From NCBI GenBank assembly GCA_964437145.1, contig CAYTFW010000002.1, forward strand, positions 1-64,000: 64,000 nt of DNA. The letters run 5' to 3'. Numbering within the stretch: position 1 is the stretch's first letter; every line of letters begins with the position of its first letter. The DNA comes from JAFAZJ01 sp964437145. Lineage in GTDB: Bacteria > Pseudomonadota > Alphaproteobacteria > Reyranellales > Reyranellaceae. The notes beneath the pieces are model-generated. The model saw only the letters and a program-made list of their open reading frames with translations. It was not told the DNA's origin and made no database searches. The position numbers were made by a program, and so were the translations under genes. Below are positions 14,928 to 23,887 of the stretch, one piece after another.

Positions 14928-16331
14928 TCAGCCGCGCGGGAAGCCCGGCGGCATCATGTTGCCCATGGAGCGCATGAAGCCCTTCTCGCCGAGCTTGTTC
15001 ACGCGCTTCATCATCTTGACCATCTCGGCGTGCTGCTTGAGCAGCTTGTTGACGTCCTGCACCTGCATGCCCGCGCCCGAGGCGATGCGCTTCTTGCGCG
15101 AGGCATGGATGATGTCGGGGTTGCGCCGCTCCTTGGGCGTCATCGAACCGATGATCGCCTCCTGGCGCTTCAGCAGCTTCTCGTCGAGATTGTTCTTGGC
15201 CATGGCGGCCTTGGCCTGCGCCGCGCCCGGCAGCATGCCGAGCAGGCCCTGCATGCCGCCCATCTTGCGCAGCTGCTGGAGCTGCTTGCGCAGATCGTCG
15301 AGGTCGAACTGGCCCTTGCGGACCTTCGCCGCGAGCTTCTCGGCGTCTTCCTGCTCGATCGTCTCGGCCGCGCGCTCGACCAGTGAGACGATGTCGCCCA
15401 TGCCGAGGATGCGGTTGGCGATACGGTCGGGATAGAACTGCTCGAGCGCGTCGATCTTCTCGCCGACGCCGATCAGCTTCACCGGCTTGCCGGTGACCGC
15501 GCGCATCGAGAGCGCAGCACCACCGCGCGCGTCGCCATCGACGCGGGTCAGCACGATGCCGGTGACGCCGACCTTCTCGTTGAAGGCGCGCGCGGTGTTG
15601 ACCGCGTCCTGGCCGGTCATCGCGTCGGCGACCAGCAGGGTTTCCTTGGGCTTGGCCAGATCGCGCACGGCGGCGACCTCGGCCATCAGCTGCTCGTCGA
15701 TCGACAGGCGGCCCGCCGTGTCGAGCATCACCACGTCGTAGCCGCCCTTGCGGCCCTCATCGATGGCGCGGCGCGTGATCGCCAGCGGCATCTCGAAGGG
15801 CACGATCGGCAGGGTGGCGACGCCGGCCTGCTGGCCGAGGATGGCGAGCTGCTGCTGCGCCGCCGGACGGCTGACGTCGAGCGACGCCATCAGCACCTTC
15901 TTGCGCTCCTTGAAGGAGCCGCCGAAGGCACCCGCGGCCATGCCCTGCGGGCCGAGCGTGAGGCGATGGGCGATCTTGGCCGTGGTCGTTGTCTTGCCCG
16001 AGCCTTGCAGGCCGACCATCAGGATCACGACCGGCGGCACGGCGACGAGGTCGAGCTCGCTGGCCTGGCCGCCGAGCATCTCGACGAGGTGGTCGTTGAC
16101 GATCTTGACGACCATCTGGCCGGGCGTGACCGAGCGGATCACGTCGGCGCCGATCGCCTTGGGTCGCACGCTGTCGATGAAATCGCGCACGACCGGCAGC
16201 GCCACGTCGGCGTCGAGCAGCGCCACGCGCACCTCGCGCAGCGCCGTGTCGACATCGGCCTCGCTCAGCGCGCCGCGACCGCGCAGGCGGTCGAAGACGT
16301 CACCAAGCTTCTTGCTCAGACCCTCGAACAT
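14928..16331 (-). CDS. ffh: Signal recognition particle protein Ffh
   Basis: 467 residues. A GTPase that binds 4.5S RNA and signal sequences and delivers ribosomes to FtsY, also encoded in this window (22276-23211). It has an N domain (1 to about 85), a G domain with GLQGSGKTTTTAKIAHRL, LDTAGRLSIDEQLM and TRVDGDARGGAALS, and a Met-rich M domain from about 325 ending in MRSMGNMMPPGFPRG. I chose the ATG at 16331 because family alignment begins at MFEGLSKKLGDVF; an upstream ATG at 16349 adds six residues without support. First gene of the ffh-rpsP-rimM-trmD-rplS run. Confidence 0.98.
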   Translation of the reverse strand: MFEGLSKKLGDVFDRLRGRGALSEADVDTALREVRVALLDADVALPVVRDFIDSVRPKAIGADVIRSVTPGQMVVKIVNDHLVEMLGGQASELDLVAVPPVVILMVGLQGSGKTTTTAKIAHRLTLGPQGMAAGAFGGSFKERKKVLMASLDVSRPAAQQQLAILGQQAGVATLPIVPFEMPLAITRRAIDEGRKGGYDVVMLDTAGRLSIDEQLMAEVAAVRDLAKPKETLLVADAMTGQDAVNTARAFNEKVGVTGIVLTRVDGDARGGAALSMRAVTGKPVKLIGVGEKIDALEQFYPDRIANRILGMGDIVSLVERAAETIEQEDAEKLAAKVRKGQFDLDDLRKQLQQLRKMGGMQGLLGMLPGAAQAKAAMAKNNLDEKLLKRQEAIIGSMTPKERRNPDIIHASRKKRIASGAGMQVQDVNKLLKQHAEMVKMMKRVNKLGEKGFMRSMGNMMPPGFPRG

Positions 16332-16539
16332 CGACCTTGCGGCCTCCAAACCTCGTCCAAACGGCGAACGCGCCGATGCGCGAACACTCGCGGATCGACG
16401 GGGCCCCTCCGGCCTGGAGCCGGTGCGGACCGGGAAAACTGCTTCCCGATTGGACGGGCCGGGGTATACGCCGCTGACACGCTTGGAGTCAATTGGCCGG
16501 CGCCACCGTCATCGGCCGCGCCCGGACCGGAGTAAGTCC

Positions 16540-17271
16540 TTGATCGAGAACATAAATCCGCCACCCCGGCGCCTGCGATTGGTCGACCTGCTGATCTTCC
16601 TGGTGAGCCTTCTTGGGTTGGCCCTGGGCGCCTCCATGCTGCTGGCCGCCTGGCTAGGGCCGGAACGGTTGGCCAAGGCGATGCCGGAGGCCGGCGGCGG
16701 CGACCCCATGGCGCTGCTCGCCCTGCTGGCGACGTTCTTTCTCATCGGCCTGCCGGCCGTGGCCATCGCGGTCGCGCGCCATGGCCGCGCCGCATCGGCG
16801 CTGCTGGGCCTGCATCTCACCGGCGGGCGCTGGTTGTGGCTGGCGCCGATCGCGGTGCTGATCGTCTCCTTCATCGTCGACGAAGGCGTCCTGCGCCTGG
16901 TGCGCGAATTCGCCGGGTCGGAAGTGCTGCCCACGGTCAACGCCGTGATCGCCGAGATCGCCACCACACCCGGCCGCGTGGTTCTGGCGATCCTGGTGAT
17001 GGGCGTGCTGGCGCCGCTGGTCGAGGAGCTGGTCTTCCGCGGCCTGCTCTACGGCTATGTCGAGGGCCGCTTCGGCGCCATGGCGGCGCTGATCGTCAGC
17101 TCGCTGGCCTTCGCGGCGGCGCATGTCGAGCCGATCCATGTCGCGCTGGTACTGCCGATCGGCGTGCTGCTGGGCTGGACCCGCATGCGCACCGGCTCGC
17201 TGTGGCCGGCCATCGCCGCCCACGTCGCCAACAATGCCGTCGCGGTGCTCGCCTCGTACCTGCTGCGCTGA
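16540..17271 (+). CDS. CPBP-family intramembrane metalloprotease (CAAX/Rce1-like)
   Basis: 243 residues from a TTG start at 16540, with GGAG 7 nt upstream; no ATG fits. It is an integral membrane protein with about seven helices (for example 17-38, 57-79, 97-117, 147-163). The glutamic-protease motifs are present: Glu162-Glu163-x3-Arg167 in VEELVFRG, His195 in FAAAHVEP, and His228-x3-Asn232 in AHVANN. Bacterial members are linked to bacteriocin self-immunity, protein maturation or membrane proteostasis, but most are unassigned. It is divergent from ffh, with about 200 nt between the two starts. Confidence 0.88.
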   Translation: MIENINPPPRRLRLVDLLIFLVSLLGLALGASMLLAAWLGPERLAKAMPEAGGGDPMALLALLATFFLIGLPAVAIAVARHGRAASALLGLHLTGGRWLWLAPIAVLIVSFIVDEGVLRLVREFAGSEVLPTVNAVIAEIATTPGRVVLAILVMGVLAPLVEELVFRGLLYGYVEGRFGAMAALIVSSLAFAAAHVEPIHVALVLPIGVLLGWTRMRTGSLWPAIAAHVANNAVAVLASYLLR

Positions 17272-17276
17272 TCCGA

Positions 17277-17885
17277 TCAGCCCTTCGCCAGCTTACGCTC
17301 AACGAAGTCGACGCGGTCCTGGCCCCAGAAGATCTCGCCGTCGATGACGTAGCTCGGCGCGCCGAACACGCCACGCTCGATCGCCAACTTGGTGTCGGCC
17401 TCGCGCCGGGCCGCGATCTTCGGATCCGCCGCCATCGCCGTCACCTTGGCCGGATCGAGGCCGACCGAAGCGATCAGTGCGTTGAGGGTGGCGGCGTCGC
17501 CGGGATTCTTCTCCTCCTCCCACAGCGCCTTCAGCACCGCGTGCGCCAGCTTGATCGCCGGCGCATTGCCCATGCTCTCACGCACGGCGATCACGGCATG
17601 GGCCGCCGGTACCTCGTTGGAGGGAAAGAACTTGGGCTCGAGCGTAATCGGGATGCCGAGATGCTCGCGCCAGCGCTTGAGCTCCATCATGCGATAGGCC
17701 TGGCGCTGCGGCGCGCGCTTGGGCAACGGCAGGCCGCCGGAGACGGCGAAGACATCGCCGAACGACACGGGATAGATCGTCACGTCGGCGCCGTGCTTGG
17801 CGCACATCGCGTCGAAGCGCGCCGAGCCGAGATAGGTCCACGGCGAGTTCAGCGAGACATAGTAGTCGACGTGCTTCTTGGCCAT
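17277..17885 (-). CDS. DsbA-fold 2-hydroxychromene-2-carboxylate isomerase-like protein
   Basis: 202 residues, thioredoxin-fold kappa-GST/HCCA-isomerase class. The start DYYVSLNSPWTYLGSARFDA has Ser in place of the redox CxxC, as in glutathione-dependent isomerases. The cis-Pro loop is FGAPSYVIDGEIFWGQDRVD near 173-193. The classical reaction is cis-trans isomerisation of a naphthalene degradation intermediate, but no other aromatic-degradation gene is nearby, so the real substrate is unknown. I chose the ATG at 17885, with AGGA about 8 nt upstream; an upstream frame to 17942 lacks support. It is convergent with the CPBP gene. Confidence 0.85.
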   Translation of the reverse strand: MAKKHVDYYVSLNSPWTYLGSARFDAMCAKHGADVTIYPVSFGDVFAVSGGLPLPKRAPQRQAYRMMELKRWREHLGIPITLEPKFFPSNEVPAAHAVIAVRESMGNAPAIKLAHAVLKALWEEEKNPGDAATLNALIASVGLDPAKVTAMAADPKIAARREADTKLAIERGVFGAPSYVIDGEIFWGQDRVDFVERKLAKG

Positions 17886-17975
17886 GGTGTGATCCTTTGC
17901 TGGAGCGGCGCGCATCCAATCATCGCCACCCCTGCCGCGCAACTAGCGCGCGTTCGGATCGGATCGACTCAGTGC

Positions 17976-18040
17976 TGTCATCCCGAGCGTAGCGAGGGAT
18001 CTAGGGTCGGCCTAGATCCCTCGCTACGCTCGGGATGACA
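17976..18040. repeat. 65-nt palindromic repeat (TGTCATCCCGAG family), copy 2
   Basis: Arms 17976-18004 and 18012-18040 (29 nt) are perfect reverse complements around a 7-nt loop, the best-preserved copy in the window. It lies between the lipoprotein gene stop (18068) and the isomerase start (17885), both on the minus strand. It would form a strong hairpin in the transcript downstream of the lipoprotein gene. Confidence 0.9.
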
Positions 18041-18067
18041 GTTGGGCCTGCTTGATCGGATTGCGAT

Positions 18068-18982
18068 CTAGCGCGCCATGCCGAACACTCGATCGAGCCG
18101 CTTGCGCGCGCCGTCGGCCAGCAGATCGCGATCCATGCGCATCTCCTCGGCGAAGAAGTCGCGCGCCACGGCGCGATCGATGACGAGGCCGCCGAGCTGC
18201 GTCAGCGCCGCGTCGCGCGCGAAGACGTTCTCGCTGTAGATCAAACGACGGCCCAGCTCGCGCCGACCCAGCAGCCGCTCGAAATACTGCGTCGCCAGAT
18301 TGCCCTCGCGCGGCGCCTTGGGGCCCAGCACCAGCACATGCAGCTGCGCCCATTCCTGGGCCGACAGCTCGGCCCGCCAGCGACTCACCAAAGCGTGCAA
18401 CCCGTCGATCTGCAGCGCTGCCGCGTCGTCGGCAGCAGCGAGCACCAACGGCGCCATCGCGCGGCTGTAGGCGCGCAATGCCGCCGCATCGACCATGCCG
18501 GCCGCCAGCGTCGCACGCATGAAGGCCAGCGAGTCGGCCACGACGCGCCGCTCGCGCGACATGCGCGACTCGGGGATACCGACCGCGCCCAACGCGCTTT
18601 CGGCGGCGACGACATGATCCAGCAGACGCTGAAGCGGTGCGCGCCACGCCGTCTCCGTCGGCCGCCCGGCATAGGGTGTCAGGGTGACGTGCACGCCGAA
18701 GGGGATGTGCGCGACCTCCTTGAAACGATGGAAGAGCGCTGGCGTGAAATTCGCGGTGAGCGGCTCGTGGCCCGCGCGCATCAAGGTGGCGTCGTCGAAG
18801 GCGATCACGATCACCGGCAGGGTGCGCGCCAGGGTCACGGCGCGGCTGGCGCGATAGTTCTCGCGCACGACCTTGTTCATCTCGACCAGCGGGTCGGCAG
18901 CGGGCTTCGGCGGCGGCGACGGCTCGGGCGCGCAGGCCGCCATCAGCACCAGCGCGGCAGCGGCCGCCCTCGAGACGATCAT
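18068..18982 (-). CDS. Putative lipoprotein of unknown function
   Basis: 304 residues from an ATG at 18982. The N-terminus is a lipoprotein signal (MIVSRAAAAALVLMAACAPE) with a plausible lipobox LMAAC, so Cys17 would be lipidated. The mature part is mainly helical with many Arg and Ala and no motif I recognise. Segments such as PVIVIAFDDATLMRAGHEPL and IPFGVHVTLTPYAGRPTETA read like a folded alpha/beta start followed by a helical domain. Nothing nearby suggests its role. The glycosyltransferase gene starts 42 nt away on the other strand. Confidence 0.7.
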   Translation of the reverse strand: MIVSRAAAAALVLMAACAPEPSPPPKPAADPLVEMNKVVRENYRASRAVTLARTLPVIVIAFDDATLMRAGHEPLTANFTPALFHRFKEVAHIPFGVHVTLTPYAGRPTETAWRAPLQRLLDHVVAAESALGAVGIPESRMSRERRVVADSLAFMRATLAAGMVDAAALRAYSRAMAPLVLAAADDAAALQIDGLHALVSRWRAELSAQEWAQLHVLVLGPKAPREGNLATQYFERLLGRRELGRRLIYSENVFARDAALTQLGGLVIDRAVARDFFAEEMRMDRDLLADGARKRLDRVFGMAR

Positions 18983-19024
18983 CGTTGTCCCCCGTGAGGC
19001 CCGCACTATGGCATACCGTCAGCC

Positions 19025-19933
19025 ATGAGCGAGAAGGTCCTGATCCTCACCGCCTCGGACGCCGGCTATTTCGAGCTGCTCAACGGCATGCTGCGCTCGT
19101 TGCGCGACAAGCCCGAGGGGCGCGACGTGGCGATCGCGGTGTTCGACGTCGGTCTAAAGCCCGAACAGGCGCGATGGTGTCGCGACATCGGCGCCACGCT
19201 CTTGCGCGCCGAATGGGATTTCGAGTTTCCCGGCCGCGAGCGCGTCGGCGAGGCCTTCAAGTCGCTGACCGCGCGCCCGTTCCTGCCGCGTTACGCGCCG
19301 GGGCACGACATCTATCTGTGGCTCGACGCCGATGTCTGGGTGCAGGAGTGGAGCGCGATCGAGCTGTTCCTCGAGGGGGCGCGGCGCGCCGATATCGCCG
19401 TGGCGCCGGAAATCCATCGCGCCTTCCGAAACTACTATCACGCCTGGGCCGAGTTCAGCGGTGTCAACGGCGCCGCCTATGCCCAGGCCTTTGGCCAGGA
19501 GAAGGCCGACAAGCTGATCCGCTATCCGCTGGTCAACGCCGGCGTCTTCGCCATGCGCGCCGATTCGCCGGGCTGGCGCATCTGGGAAGACACGCTACGC
19601 GAAGGACTCCAGCGCTCGACCAACATGGTCGACCAGATCGCCCTCAACGTCGCGATCTACGAACGCGGACTGCGGCACGAGCCACTGCCCAGCCTGTGCA
19701 ACTGGGCGGTCCACCACGCGCTACCGGCCTGGGATGAAACGCGCGGCCTCTTCGTCGAACCGCATCTGCCGCATCTGCCGCTCGGCATCCTGCACCTGAC
19801 GATCTACACCAAGACCACACCCAGCTTCGAGATCGCGCAACTGGGCGGCGGCACGCGCTGGATGACCGTGCGCTACGCGGCACCCGGCGAGGACCGCACG
19901 CGGCCGCCGACGCCGGGTGGATTCAATCCGTAG
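19025..19933 (+). CDS. GT-A-type glycosyltransferase-like protein
   Basis: 302 residues. It begins KVLILTASDAGYFELLNGML, a Rossmann-like nucleotide-sugar entry, and has a DxD motif, Asp101-Ala-Asp103, in IYLWLDADVWVQEW, expected to bind metal and UDP-sugar. Later segments YPLVNAGVFAMRADSPGWRIW and STNMVDQIALNVAIYERG match the acceptor-side layout of GT8-like enzymes. There is no signal peptide or membrane helix. Donor and acceptor are unknown; no polysaccharide cluster surrounds it. Confidence 0.7.
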   Translation: MSEKVLILTASDAGYFELLNGMLRSLRDKPEGRDVAIAVFDVGLKPEQARWCRDIGATLLRAEWDFEFPGRERVGEAFKSLTARPFLPRYAPGHDIYLWLDADVWVQEWSAIELFLEGARRADIAVAPEIHRAFRNYYHAWAEFSGVNGAAYAQAFGQEKADKLIRYPLVNAGVFAMRADSPGWRIWEDTLREGLQRSTNMVDQIALNVAIYERGLRHEPLPSLCNWAVHHALPAWDETRGLFVEPHLPHLPLGILHLTIYTKTTPSFEIAQLGGGTRWMTVRYAAPGEDRTRPPTPGGFNP

Positions 19934-19978
19934 CCTCATTGGCCGCAGAGGCGTCGCATATGGAGCGTTTGTCGTCTT

Positions 19979-20033
19979 CGGGCCGCGCCGCTCCAGCGGC
20001 GCTCAAGATGCGTCGCTGGAGCGACGCGGCCCG
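19979..20033. terminator. GC-rich hairpin after the glycosyltransferase gene
   Basis: The 23-nt arms 19979-20001 and 20011-20033 are reverse complements with two mismatches (CGGGCCGCGCCGCTCCAGCG...) around a 9-nt loop. It lies 45 nt after the glycosyltransferase stop and before dapF. There is no T-run, so it could be a Rho-assisted terminator or another dispersed repeat. The rest of the gap to dapF (20034-20165) shows nothing clear. Confidence 0.45.
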
Positions 20034-20165
20034 AACGGCTTGAAAGCCGCTGTCTCGTCGCGGCGCGCCACCGGAGCGGCGCCGCCTCGGAACTTCGTGG
20101 AGCGTTTCAATGGTATGGGGGCGAGCGGCTGGACTCGCACCCGGCCGCACGCCATATAGCCGCGC

Positions 20166-21029
20166 ATGACCGCCGCCGGATTGCCGTTCCGCAAGATGCA
20201 TGGGCTGGGCAACGACTTCGTCGTGCTCGACGCGCGGGCGCGGGCGCTCGGCCTGTCGCTCGAAAGTCGGCGCCTTGTCGCCGATCGCAAGCTGGGCGTG
20301 GGTTGCGACCAGCTGATCGTGCTCGAGCCGCCGGCCGAGCGCGACGCCGACGTCTTCATGCGCATCTACAATCCCGACGGCAGCGAGGCCGGCGCCTGCG
20401 GCAACGCCACGCGCTGCGTCGCCTCCGTGCTCATGGCCGAGCGCGGCAGTGAGGCGGCGGTCGTGCAGACCGTCGCCGGCCTGCTCGAAGCCGAGAAGGT
20501 CGGCGTCGGCGGCAACGGCCTGCCGGTGATCAGCGTCGACATGGGCCCGGCGCGGCTCGACTGGCGCGACGTGCCGGTGTCGGTGGCCTGCGACACGCTG
20601 CATCTGCCGCTGGCGCTCGGCCCCTACAGCGATCCCGTGGGCTGCTCGATGGGCAATCCGCACGCGACGTTCTTCGTCGACGACGACGGGCTGCTCGACG
20701 ACAAGCCCATCCGCGAGTTCGGCCCGCAACTGGAAAAGCACAGGCTGTTCCCCGAGAAGGCCAATATCGGCTTCGCGCGGCTGGTCGGCCCGGATCGCCT
20801 GCGCCTGCGCATGTGGGAGCGCGGCGCCGGCCAGACCTTGGCCTGCGGCTCGGGCGCCTGCGCGGCGATCGTCGCGGCGGCGCGACGTGGACTCACCTCG
20901 CGCAAGGCCGAGATCGTCATGGATGGCGGCACGCTGGTCATGGAGTGGCTGCGCGACGGCCATGTGCTGATGACCGGCGGCGTGGCGCAATCCTTCACCG
21001 GCACGCTTGATCCCGCGCTGCTGGCATGA
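20166..21029 (+). CDS. dapF: Diaminopimelate epimerase
   Basis: 287 residues. Converts LL- to meso-diaminopimelate for lysine and peptidoglycan, without cofactor, using two cysteines. Both are present: Cys78 in EAGACGNATRCVA and Cys227 in TLACGSGACAA. The start FRKMHGLGNDFVVLDARAR is canonical. It is the first gene of an operon in which each stop overlaps the next start by 4 nt (ATGA): dapF, mtaB, ftsY, yciB. No strong ribosome site precedes its ATG. Confidence 0.97.
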   Translation: MTAAGLPFRKMHGLGNDFVVLDARARALGLSLESRRLVADRKLGVGCDQLIVLEPPAERDADVFMRIYNPDGSEAGACGNATRCVASVLMAERGSEAAVVQTVAGLLEAEKVGVGGNGLPVISVDMGPARLDWRDVPVSVACDTLHLPLALGPYSDPVGCSMGNPHATFFVDDDGLLDDKPIREFGPQLEKHRLFPEKANIGFARLVGPDRLRLRMWERGAGQTLACGSGACAAIVAAARRGLTSRKAEIVMDGGTLVMEWLRDGHVLMTGGVAQSFTGTLDPALLA

Positions 21030-22279
21030 ACCGCGCCGTCGAGGTCGTGACCTTCGGTTGCCGGCTCAACGCCGTCGAGTCCGAGGTGATTCGCGCCAAG
21101 GCCGCCGGCGCGACCGACACGATCGTCGTCAACACCTGCGCCGTCACGGCGGAGGCCGAGCGCCAGGCGCGACAGAGCATACGCCGGATGCGGCGCGAAC
21201 GGCCCTCCGCGCGCATCATCGTCACCGGCTGCGCCGCGCAGATCGACCCAGGGTCGTGGACGGCGATGCCCGAGGTCGATCGCGTGCTGGGCAATGTCGA
21301 GAAGCTCGACGTCCAGGCCTACGCCGACGAGGGCGAGCGCACGCAGGTCGACGACATCATCAGGGCGCGCGAGACAGCCGGCCACCTGCTGACCGATCTC
21401 GCCGGGCACAGCCGAGCCTTCCTGCAAGTACAGAACGGGTGCGATCACCGCTGCACCTTCTGCGTCATCCCCTTCGGCCGCGGCCCCAGCCGCTCGGTAC
21501 CAGCCGGCGATGTCGTCGCGCAGACCCGCGCGCTGATCGACGCCGGCTACAACGAAGTCGTGCTCACCGGCGTCGATCTCACCGCCTGGGGGCGCGAGTT
21601 GCCCGGCACGCCCAGCCTCGGCGCGCTGGCGCGGCGGCTGCTGAAGCTTGTGCCGGCGCTGCCGCGCCTGCGCCTGTCGTCGCTCGATCCGATCGAGATC
21701 GACGACGATCTGCTGGCATTGCTGGGCGATGATCCGCGGCTGATGCCGCATCTGCATCTCAGCGTGCAGGCCGGCGACGACCTCGTGCTCAAGCGCATGA
21801 AGCGCCGCCATTTGCGCGACGACGTGCTGCGCCTGGTCGAGCGCGCGCGGGCGCGGCGCGCCGACGTGGTGTTCGGCGCCGATCTGATCGCTGGCTTCCC
21901 GACCGAGAGCGAGGCGATGTTCGAGGGCACGCTGCGGCTGATCGACGAGGCCGGGCTGACCTGGCTGCACGTCTTCCCCTACTCCGCGCGTCCCGGCACG
22001 CCGGCGTCGCGCATGCCGCAAGTGCAAGGCGATGTCCGGCGCGCGCGCGCGGCAAGGCTGCGCGAAGCGGGCGCGCGCCACGCCGCTTCGTTCATGCGCC
22101 GGCAGATCGGCCGCGTGGTCGAGGCGCTGATCGAGCTTGACGGCACCGGCCGCACGGCGCATTTCGCGCCGGTCCGGCCGTCGTCGCGGCTGCCCGCGCG
22201 CGCCATCGTGCCGCTGCGCGTCGTGGGCGTCGCCGAGGGTCATCTCATCGCTCAATCGGTGGAGCGCGTCGCGGCATGA
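21026..22279 (+). CDS. mtaB: tRNA t6A37 methylthiotransferase
   Basis: 417 residues. A radical-SAM enzyme that adds a methylthio group to t6A at position 37 of ANN-reading tRNAs. The N-terminal methylthiotransferase domain has its three cluster cysteines in TFGCRLNAVESE, VNTCAVTAEAERQ and VTGCAAQID. The radical-SAM motif is NGCDHRCTFCVIPFGRG. A C-terminal TRAM-like part follows. It overlaps dapF and ftsY by 4 nt each, so translation is coupled. Confidence 0.95.
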   Translation: MNRAVEVVTFGCRLNAVESEVIRAKAAGATDTIVVNTCAVTAEAERQARQSIRRMRRERPSARIIVTGCAAQIDPGSWTAMPEVDRVLGNVEKLDVQAYADEGERTQVDDIIRARETAGHLLTDLAGHSRAFLQVQNGCDHRCTFCVIPFGRGPSRSVPAGDVVAQTRALIDAGYNEVVLTGVDLTAWGRELPGTPSLGALARRLLKLVPALPRLRLSSLDPIEIDDDLLALLGDDPRLMPHLHLSVQAGDDLVLKRMKRRHLRDDVLRLVERARARRADVVFGADLIAGFPTESEAMFEGTLRLIDEAGLTWLHVFPYSARPGTPASRMPQVQGDVRRARAARLREAGARHAASFMRRQIGRVVEALIELDGTGRTAHFAPVRPSSRLPARAIVPLRVVGVAEGHLIAQSVERVAA

Positions 22280-23211
22280 GCGAGCCCAAGAAGTCCTGGT
22301 TCGGCCGGCTGAAGGAAGGCCTGACCAAATCGACGCAGCGCATCACCCAGAGCATTACCGGGATCTTCACCAAGAAGAAGCTCGATCAGAAAACGCTCGA
22401 CGAGCTGGAAGATGTGCTGATCCAGGCCGATCTCGGCGTCGCCGTCGCCGGCCAGCTGGTGGCCAACCTCAAGCGCACGCGCTTCGACAAGGAAGTCACC
22501 GACGAGGAGGTGCGCGGCGCCTTCGCCGACGACATCGCCGGCATCCTCGCCCCGGTGGCCCAGTCGCTCGCCATCGACAGCGCGAAGAAGCCGCATGTCG
22601 TGCTGGTGGTCGGCGTCAACGGCAGCGGCAAGACCACGACCATCGGCAAGATGGCGCGCCAGTTCACCGACGAGGGCCGCAAGGTGATGATCGCCGCCGG
22701 CGACACCTTCCGCGCCGCCGCCGTCGAGCAGCTCAAGATCTGGGGCGAACGCGCGAAGGTGCCAGTGATCGCCCGGGAGGCCGGCGCCGACGCCGCGGGC
22801 CTCGCGTTCGACGCGTTGAAGGCGGCGCAGGATGCCAAGGCCGACGTGCTGCTGATCGACACCGCCGGCCGGCTGCAGAACAAGGGCGGCCTGATGCAGG
22901 AGCTGGCCAAGATCGTGCGCGTGCTCGCCAAGCTCGACGAAAGCGCGCCGCATTCCTGCCTGCTGGTGCTCGACGCCACGGTGGGGCAGAACGCCCATAG
23001 CCAGGTCGAGGTGTTCCGAGAGATGGTGCAGGTCGACGGGCTGGTGCTGACCAAGCTCGACGGCACGGCCAAGGGCGGCGTGTTGGTGGCGCTGGCCGAG
23101 AAGTTCAAGGTGCCCGTCGTGGCGATCGGCGTTGGCGAGGGTATCGACGATCTGCGGCCGTTCGACGCCCGGCAGTTCGCGCGCGGCCTGATGGGCCTGG
23201 AGGCGGCATGA
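22276..23211 (+). CDS. ftsY: Signal recognition particle receptor FtsY
   Basis: 311 residues, the short alphaproteobacterial form without the long acidic A domain of E. coli. It docks SRP-ribosome complexes at the inner membrane. A Lys-rich amphipathic start (KKSWFGRLKEGLTKSTQRIT) could contact lipid. The NG domain shows VGVNGSGKTTTIGKMARQF, AGDTFRAAAVEQL, LIDTAGRLQNKGGLMQEL and TKLDGTAKGG. Its partner Ffh is encoded at 14928-16331. Confidence 0.97.
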   Translation: MSEPKKSWFGRLKEGLTKSTQRITQSITGIFTKKKLDQKTLDELEDVLIQADLGVAVAGQLVANLKRTRFDKEVTDEEVRGAFADDIAGILAPVAQSLAIDSAKKPHVVLVVGVNGSGKTTTIGKMARQFTDEGRKVMIAAGDTFRAAAVEQLKIWGERAKVPVIAREAGADAAGLAFDALKAAQDAKADVLLIDTAGRLQNKGGLMQELAKIVRVLAKLDESAPHSCLLVLDATVGQNAHSQVEVFREMVQVDGLVLTKLDGTAKGGVLVALAEKFKVPVVAIGVGEGIDDLRPFDARQFARGLMGLEAA

Positions 23212-23849
23212 GCGAACGCACCGAGAAGGCGGAGGTGCCGGCGTGGCGCAAGCTGCTGCCGCCGTTGCTTGAACTGGGCCCGCTGCTCGCCTTCTTCCTG
23301 ACCAACGGCAATTGCCAGCGGCTGTTCGACTACTGCGCCGACGAGAAGCAGCGCCTGTTCGCCGGCACCGCCGTGTTCATGATCACGACGGTGATTGTGT
23401 TGCCGATCTACCGCGTGCTGGAGCGACGCTGGCCGATCATGCCGCTGGTCGGCGGCTTCTTCATCCTGGTGTTCGGTGGTCTGACCCTGTGGCTGCAGAA
23501 CGAGATCTTCATCAAGATGAAGCCGACCATCGTCAACACGCTGTTCGCGACGATCCTGTTCGCCGGGCTGCTGTTCGGCCGGCCGCTGCTGAAGATCATG
23601 TTCGCCGCCGCCTTCCGCCTGACCAACGAGGGCTGGACGATCCTCACCAAGCGCTGGGCGGTGTTCTTCCTGGTGCTGGCCTGCGTCAACGAGGTGATGT
23701 GGCGCTTCTTCAGCACCGACACCTGGATCGCCTCGAAGATGGCGCTCAGCATGCCGCTGACCGTCATCTTCGCGCTCGCGCAGACGCCGCTGCTCAAGCG
23801 CCACTGGGACGGCGACGACAACCCCTTCGCGCCCGAGCGGAAGGATTGA
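23208..23849 (+). CDS. yciB: Inner membrane septation protein YciB (IspZ-like)
   Basis: 213 residues with five or six membrane helices. Family markers are ELGPLLAFFLTNG near the start, RRWPIMPLVGGFFILVFGGL in the middle, and WAVFFLVLACVNEVMWRFFS. YciB proteins affect septation and envelope integrity and interact with divisome parts. It overlaps ftsY by 4 nt and ends the operon, with a palindromic repeat 8 nt after its stop. The N-terminal cytoplasmic part is short. Confidence 0.92.
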   Translation: MSERTEKAEVPAWRKLLPPLLELGPLLAFFLTNGNCQRLFDYCADEKQRLFAGTAVFMITTVIVLPIYRVLERRWPIMPLVGGFFILVFGGLTLWLQNEIFIKMKPTIVNTLFATILFAGLLFGRPLLKIMFAAAFRLTNEGWTILTKRWAVFFLVLACVNEVMWRFFSTDTWIASKMALSMPLTVIFALAQTPLLKRHWDGDDNPFAPERKD

Positions 23850-23856
23850 ACGCCGC

Positions 23857-23885
23857 TGTCATCCCTCGCTGCGCTCGGGATGACA
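23857..23885. repeat. Short copy of the TGTCATCCCGAG palindrome, copy 3
   Basis: A 29-nt truncated version, TGTCATCCC ... GGGATGACA, with 9-nt arms around an 11-nt core (TCGCTGCGCTC). It lies between the convergent yciB and NUDIX genes, whose stops are 8 nt and 3 nt away, so it probably serves as a two-way terminator. It looks like one arm of the longer repeat closed on itself. Confidence 0.7.
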
Positions 23886-23887
23886 GT

